Of a stretch of 64,000 bases of DNA, positions 60,434-64,000 are shown one piece after another (the first letter of the stretch is position 1; each line of letters begins with the position of its first letter). The translations under genes and the position numbers were made by a program. The notes under the pieces were generated by a model, which saw only the letters and a program-made list of their open reading frames with translations, did not search any database and was not told the origin of the DNA. This DNA is from Bowmanella yangjiangensis (GTDB lineage Bacteria; Pseudomonadota; Gammaproteobacteria; Enterobacterales; Alteromonadaceae), in assembly GCF_017255015.1 (NCBI RefSeq), contig NZ_JAFKCS010000008.1, forward strand, positions 62,001 through 126,000. Direction: 5' to 3'.

Positions 60434-62557
60434 ATGCTTCAGCAAACCCCCTTCAGATTAGGTCAGTTCAGAGTTGAGCCGCTTGAATGCGCCATCTATC
60501 TGTCGGATTCAGATAAGCAGAGCTTGCAGCCCAAGTTTATCGAGGTGTTGTGTTACCTGGCTTCTCATTACCCTCGGGTAGTGCCACGCCAGGAACTGAT
60601 TGAGCATATATGGCAAGGCAACGGCTACGTAGGAGAGAAGGCATTAACCAATGCCATCTGGCATCTGCGGCAGGCACTTAAACACCCGGATGGCAGTGAA
60701 AGTATTCAGACCATTCGTAAAAGTGGTTACCAGTTGCTGCGCGAACCTGAGTATCTGTCCCCCCCCAAGACGCTTGCACCAACGGCGTCAGAAACTTCTT
60801 CGACAAGCCAGCGCCGACGACACCGTCCGTTGTGGTTATGGGTACTCCCTCTGCCATTACTGCTCTTAGTGTTTTGGTGGCTGCAGACAGAGGAGCTGAG
60901 CCCCATTAGCGGTATCGAAGTTATCACCACCCAACCGGGGATGGAACTCTTCCCCGCGCCAACTCCTGACGGCAGGCATGTGGTGTATAAATGGCGTCGG
61001 CCGGACGGCAGCATGGACTTATACATGCAGGACACCCAGCAGCCCAATCTGTCTCCCAAGCAGTTAACCTTTGACGAAGAAAATGAAGGGCGTGCGGTCT
61101 GGGATATGACAGGTAAGGTGCTGTATTTCAGGCGTAAAAATGATGATCTTGAAACCTGCAACATGATCAAACTAGATGTACAAAGCCTGCAGGAACAAAT
61201 TATTGGAAAATGTCCGCTGGGGGGCGACTTGCATTATCTGGATATCACCCCGGATAACAGCACGCTGGCTTACTGGGGCCTGGAAGGGGTTGCTGACAAA
61301 CCGGCGGTTTATCGCCGCCGAATAAACAGTGAATCCAGTCAAACACCGGTATGTCTGACTGAATGTGATATGCGCGACCGGGATATGGCTTTTTCCCCTA
61401 ATGGACAGTATCTGGCCATTAGTCGCCGTCTTAGCCGCTTCTCAGAAAATATTTATCTGCATGACCTGACTACTGGTCAGGAAAGACTGATGATTGAGGG
61501 CGAGTCCGATATTGTCGGCATAACCTGGCACCCGGATGGCAAGCACCTGGTATACGGTGTGCAAAGAGCAGATTCACGTTCTGGTTATCTGTTGAATGTC
61601 GTTACCGGGCGCTTAACGCCCTTGAATATTGAAGGATTCAGCTACCCGTCATTTGCCAAGAAAACACCCTGGTTGTATTTCCAGACACGCAGCGAGTTTT
61701 ATCAGATTGCCTACCTGCCGCTGGCAAACGACCTGCCTTCCAGCCCATTTCCGTTTTTGCAGTCAGACTACAACCATAAGTATCCAGACTACTCAAATGC
61801 CAGTGACAGCATTGCCTATCTGTCCAACGAGTCAGGCAACTATGAAATATGGATAGCCGACGCCGATGGCAATCAGCGCCAGCAACTGACTGAATTAAAG
61901 CGCCCTGTGCTTTTTCCTAAATGGTCCCATGACGGCAAACGTATTGCCTTTCTGGCAGCAAACGCCGATGGCAGTGGTGACTCTTTGATGGTGGTTGAGG
62001 TCGCAACCAAGCGCATATCCCGGGTACCCAGCCCTTACAATGGCCATTACCGGGTCACCTGGACAGCCGATGACAGCGCTTTAGTCGGGTCTATTTACAT
62101 GAATGAAGACACCGAAGAGCGTGAGCGGGAGCTCTTTCTGCTGCCCTTGGATGGCAGCCCTGTGACCCAGTTAACTTATGACGGCGGAAGACATGGTGTA
62201 CTGCTTGAAGACGGCAGCTTGCTCTACACTCGCTCCGAGCCGGGCCTGTACAGACTGTCACCGGGCTCAGAACAAAGTGAGTTGCTGATCAGCGCAGAAC
62301 AATTTGGAACTCGCTACTCCTGGACCTTAGCCGACGACGGCATTATCTATTTCACCGATCCAGGTACTCGTTACAAGGACATAAAACGCTATGACGCCCG
62401 AAGCGGCGAAATTAAGCCGATTCTGCGCCTGCCGGTGCCCGAGGTCGTTACAGAGAGTTCATTTAGCCTGGACAGCAAGCGGCAACGCCTGCTGTTCAGC
62501 AATACCATCAAGTATCAGTCAGATATAAAACGTCTTAAGCATCTTGAGCTGAACTAG
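60434..62557 (+). CDS. CadC/ToxR-like winged-helix membrane regulator with TolB-type beta-propeller
   Basis: The 707-residue protein starts with an OmpR/PhoB-type winged helix (about residues 8-105: FRLGQFRVEP, LQPKFIEVLCYLA, VVPRQELIEHIW, NAIWHLRQAL, IRKSGYQLL). A basic linker leads to one membrane helix (about 133-150, PLWLWVLPLPLLLLVFWWL). The long periplasmic part consists of PD40/TolB-like propeller blades, with repeated SPNGQYLAISR, WSHDGKRIAFLA and WHPDGKHLVYG patterns. Such one-component regulators couple a periplasmic signal to transcription. Its position divergent from the third TonB receptor suggests that this gene is a target. The 3' end overlaps the convergent peptidase gene by 23 nt. 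Confidence 0.88.
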   Translation: MLQQTPFRLGQFRVEPLECAIYLSDSDKQSLQPKFIEVLCYLASHYPRVVPRQELIEHIWQGNGYVGEKALTNAIWHLRQALKHPDGSESIQTIRKSGYQLLREPEYLSPPKTLAPTASETSSTSQRRRHRPLWLWVLPLPLLLLVFWWLQTEELSPISGIEVITTQPGMELFPAPTPDGRHVVYKWRRPDGSMDLYMQDTQQPNLSPKQLTFDEENEGRAVWDMTGKVLYFRRKNDDLETCNMIKLDVQSLQEQIIGKCPLGGDLHYLDITPDNSTLAYWGLEGVADKPAVYRRRINSESSQTPVCLTECDMRDRDMAFSPNGQYLAISRRLSRFSENIYLHDLTTGQERLMIEGESDIVGITWHPDGKHLVYGVQRADSRSGYLLNVVTGRLTPLNIEGFSYPSFAKKTPWLYFQTRSEFYQIAYLPLANDLPSSPFPFLQSDYNHKYPDYSNASDSIAYLSNESGNYEIWIADADGNQRQQLTELKRPVLFPKWSHDGKRIAFLAANADGSGDSLMVVEVATKRISRVPSPYNGHYRVTWTADDSALVGSIYMNEDTEERERELFLLPLDGSPVTQLTYDGGRHGVLLEDGSLLYTRSEPGLYRLSPGSEQSELLISAEQFGTRYSWTLADDGIIYFTDPGTRYKDIKRYDARSGEIKPILRLPVPEVVTESSFSLDSKRQRLLFSNTIKYQSDIKRLKHLELN

Positions 62558-64000
62558 CCTCGGCTTTAGCCGCGTCCAATAGCAAGCCATTCAAAGGTAA
62601 GGCCAATAAAGACGCTGCCTCGCGCTGGAAAGTCTCAAGAGACAAGTTTTGAATGGCCAACTCAAGTTGCTCCTGCCAGTCCAGCGTCCGCCCATAGCGA
62701 ATATGGGTGCGCAGCTCAGCTTCCATATCAGCACTGTTTAAACGCCCCTGACGCAGGGCATCCAACAGGTTTGCCTTCAATGCATCGAACTCCATCTGGG
62801 TAAGTGCCTGCAGGCTAGGTACAAAGTCCTGATTAAACCGGGCAATCCGCCCATGCAATTGTGTGGCACTGGCTACCGGAGATTGGACGAAATAACCCAG
62901 ATAATGAATGCCCCTGCGCTGTTCGGCTCCGGCTCTGACGGTATAGCCTAGCTGTTCCTGAGTGCGTAGTTGATGGAAAAACGGCGCTTTTAGCATACTT
63001 CCCAACAGTTCAACCAAAGCGATGTCATCCAGCGTTTGAGCCTTTGGTTGCAGAACCAATCGCACCGCGCTGTCCGAGCCCTCAATCATGCGAGTCTGCA
63101 ATGGAGTGGGCCACTTTCCATCCCACATGGTCGAGGCATTTGCTTGCTCCTGAATACTCCTTTGCAGTGCCAACACATGTTGGCTAAGTGCATCGACAGT
63201 GGCAGATGGCACAGGCCCGTAAACCACTAAGGTCATCCTGGCATTGTCCAGGTAATGCTCAACAAACTGGTTGTAGTCACTTTCCTGTAAATCGCGCAGC
63301 GTCAACAAATCCTCGCTTGGCAGACTTGCCAAACCTAACTGGTGGTCAAGCAGACGGCTGCTTTGCACCGTCAGTCGTTCACGCTCAAATCCCTCAAGTG
63401 CATTTATTCGGCGTACCAGAGTCTGCTTTTTTGCCTCATCTGACAGCGTTTGCTTTTCCAGGCCACCAAGCAAATCCGAAAACAGCGCAGACCAATTACC
63501 GCTTTGGCCTTTTATCTGCAGGCGCATCCCGGTACTTGTTGCGCTAATTCCGGCTTGTATGTCTGCCGCCGACGCCTGTTCCAGGATGGGTTCCAATTGT
63601 TGTTCCAGGCGCTTTTCCCACAAGGCATTGAGGGCATCAAAGTCAGCGCCATTCGAATGGCTATCAATATACAAGGTGATGGCGGTATAACTGTCTGCGG
63701 ACCGGCGCGGTGGTAGACCCCAGACATCCAGACCCACCAGCGACTGATGCTGCAAGGCCTTAGCAACAGTGCGACTCTCGGTTTCAGCAAAATATGGGGA
63801 GACAGAAGGCGGCACAAAATCCAACTCAGCTAAGGTCCAATCAGGTATCAAGGCGCGCTGATATTCGGTCTGATAAATCGGTTCCCGGCTTTGTGTGCTG
63901 AGCTTGCGCCCTTCCCTGACCACCAGCATATTCTCGGGCTTAATGGCAGCCCAATACGCAGCTAAAGCGCTTGGATTAAAGCCTGACGACAGATATCCCT
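62535..64000 (-). CDS. M16-family zinc peptidase (insulinase/pitrilysin-like), C-terminal part, truncated by window edge
   Basis: The frame stays open to the end of the window (…NPSALAAYWAAIKPENMLVV), so the true start lies beyond 64000. The ATG at 63929 is internal. The visible region of about 485 residues holds C-terminal M16 domains with RTQEQLGYTVRAG, the substrate-positioning motif of insulysins and pitrilysins, and a typical FxQSP segment. The HxxEH zinc site lies in the missing N-terminal part. The family degrades oligopeptides, often in the periplasm, in keeping with a nearby TonB receptor. The 3' end overlaps the convergent regulator gene by 23 nt. Confidence 0.88.
   Translation of the reverse strand, partial: GYLSSGFNPSALAAYWAAIKPENMLVVREGRKLSTQSREPIYQTEYQRALIPDWTLAELDFVPPSVSPYFAETESRTVAKALQHQSLVGLDVWGLPPRRSADSYTAITLYIDSHSNGADFDALNALWEKRLEQQLEPILEQASAADIQAGISATSTGMRLQIKGQSGNWSALFSDLLGGLEKQTLSDEAKKQTLVRRINALEGFERERLTVQSSRLLDHQLGLASLPSEDLLTLRDLQESDYNQFVEHYLDNARMTLVVYGPVPSATVDALSQHVLALQRSIQEQANASTMWDGKWPTPLQTRMIEGSDSAVRLVLQPKAQTLDDIALVELLGSMLKAPFFHQLRTQEQLGYTVRAGAEQRRGIHYLGYFVQSPVASATQLHGRIARFNQDFVPSLQALTQMEFDALKANLLDALRQGRLNSADMEAELRTHIRYGRTLDWQEQLELAIQNLSLETFQREAASLLALPLNGLLLDAAKAEASSAQDA

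Overview
This 64 kb window looks like the chromosome of a Gram-negative gammaproteobacterium, most likely a member of the Alteromonadales/Alteromonadaceae. The evidence is three large TonB-dependent receptors, a DNA polymerase II, DUF6482- and DUF6491-type small proteins, a PEP-CTERM/exopolysaccharide locus, and a LacI-controlled glycan locus built as in marine alteromonads. No rRNA, tRNA, CRISPR array, prophage or insertion sequence was seen.

Layout. (1) 1-14216 is an exopolysaccharide/PEP-CTERM locus: the end of a Wzy/ligase-like protein, a VpsP-like protein, a PHP-type tyrosine phosphatase, a Wzc-like autokinase, a short Wza-like exporter, an outer-membrane barrel, a priming undecaprenyl-phosphate sugar transferase, a VanZ-like protein, a PEP-CTERM protein with a sigma-54-type promoter, then a WecG-type transferase, three more glycosyltransferases and a flippase-like protein. 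(2) 14480-20154 holds a CHAD protein followed by an orphan ParA ATPase and a DUF6482 protein, DNA polymerase II, and a small DUF6491-like lipoprotein. (3) 20156-50151 is the centrepiece, a complete-looking high-mannose N-glycan utilisation locus. (4) 50417-64000 holds a DUF1801 protein, a GntR/UTRA regulator, a second TonB receptor, AnmK, a metallophosphatase, a third TonB receptor, a CadC/TolB-like regulator and the C-terminal part of an M16 peptidase.

How the glycan locus works (inference from families). A nine-gene minus-strand operon (37080 to 20156) encodes a TonB receptor, a four-fold discoidin-repeat lipoprotein, a GlcNAc/glucosamine-type kinase, a glycosylasparaginase, a GH85 endo-beta-N-acetylglucosaminidase, CutC, a GH2 beta-mannosidase, an SSS symporter and a GH92 alpha-mannosidase. 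A divergent seven-gene plus-strand operon (38923 to 50151) encodes a GH92, a sugar MFS permease, a PfkB fructokinase, an AGE-type mannose isomerase, two more GH92 and an endonuclease/exonuclease/phosphatase-fold protein. A LacI-family regulator lies between them. The same perfect 14-bp palindrome (TGTAATCGATTACA) stands in front of each operon, and a one-mismatch copy stands in front of lacI. The predicted route is: capture and uptake of glycoprotein or glycopeptide; GH85 cut in the chitobiose core; GlcNAc-Asn hydrolysis; alpha-mannose trimming by four GH92; Man-beta-GlcNAc cleavage inside the cell; mannose to fructose to fructose-6-phosphate; GlcNAc phosphorylation. NagA and NagB are not in the window.

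Every non-overlapping gene junction in these two operons carries a hairpin, which may set transcript stoichiometry. One GH92 has the residues expected of an alpha-1,2-specific enzyme at a constant offset from the characterised Bt3990; the other three do not.
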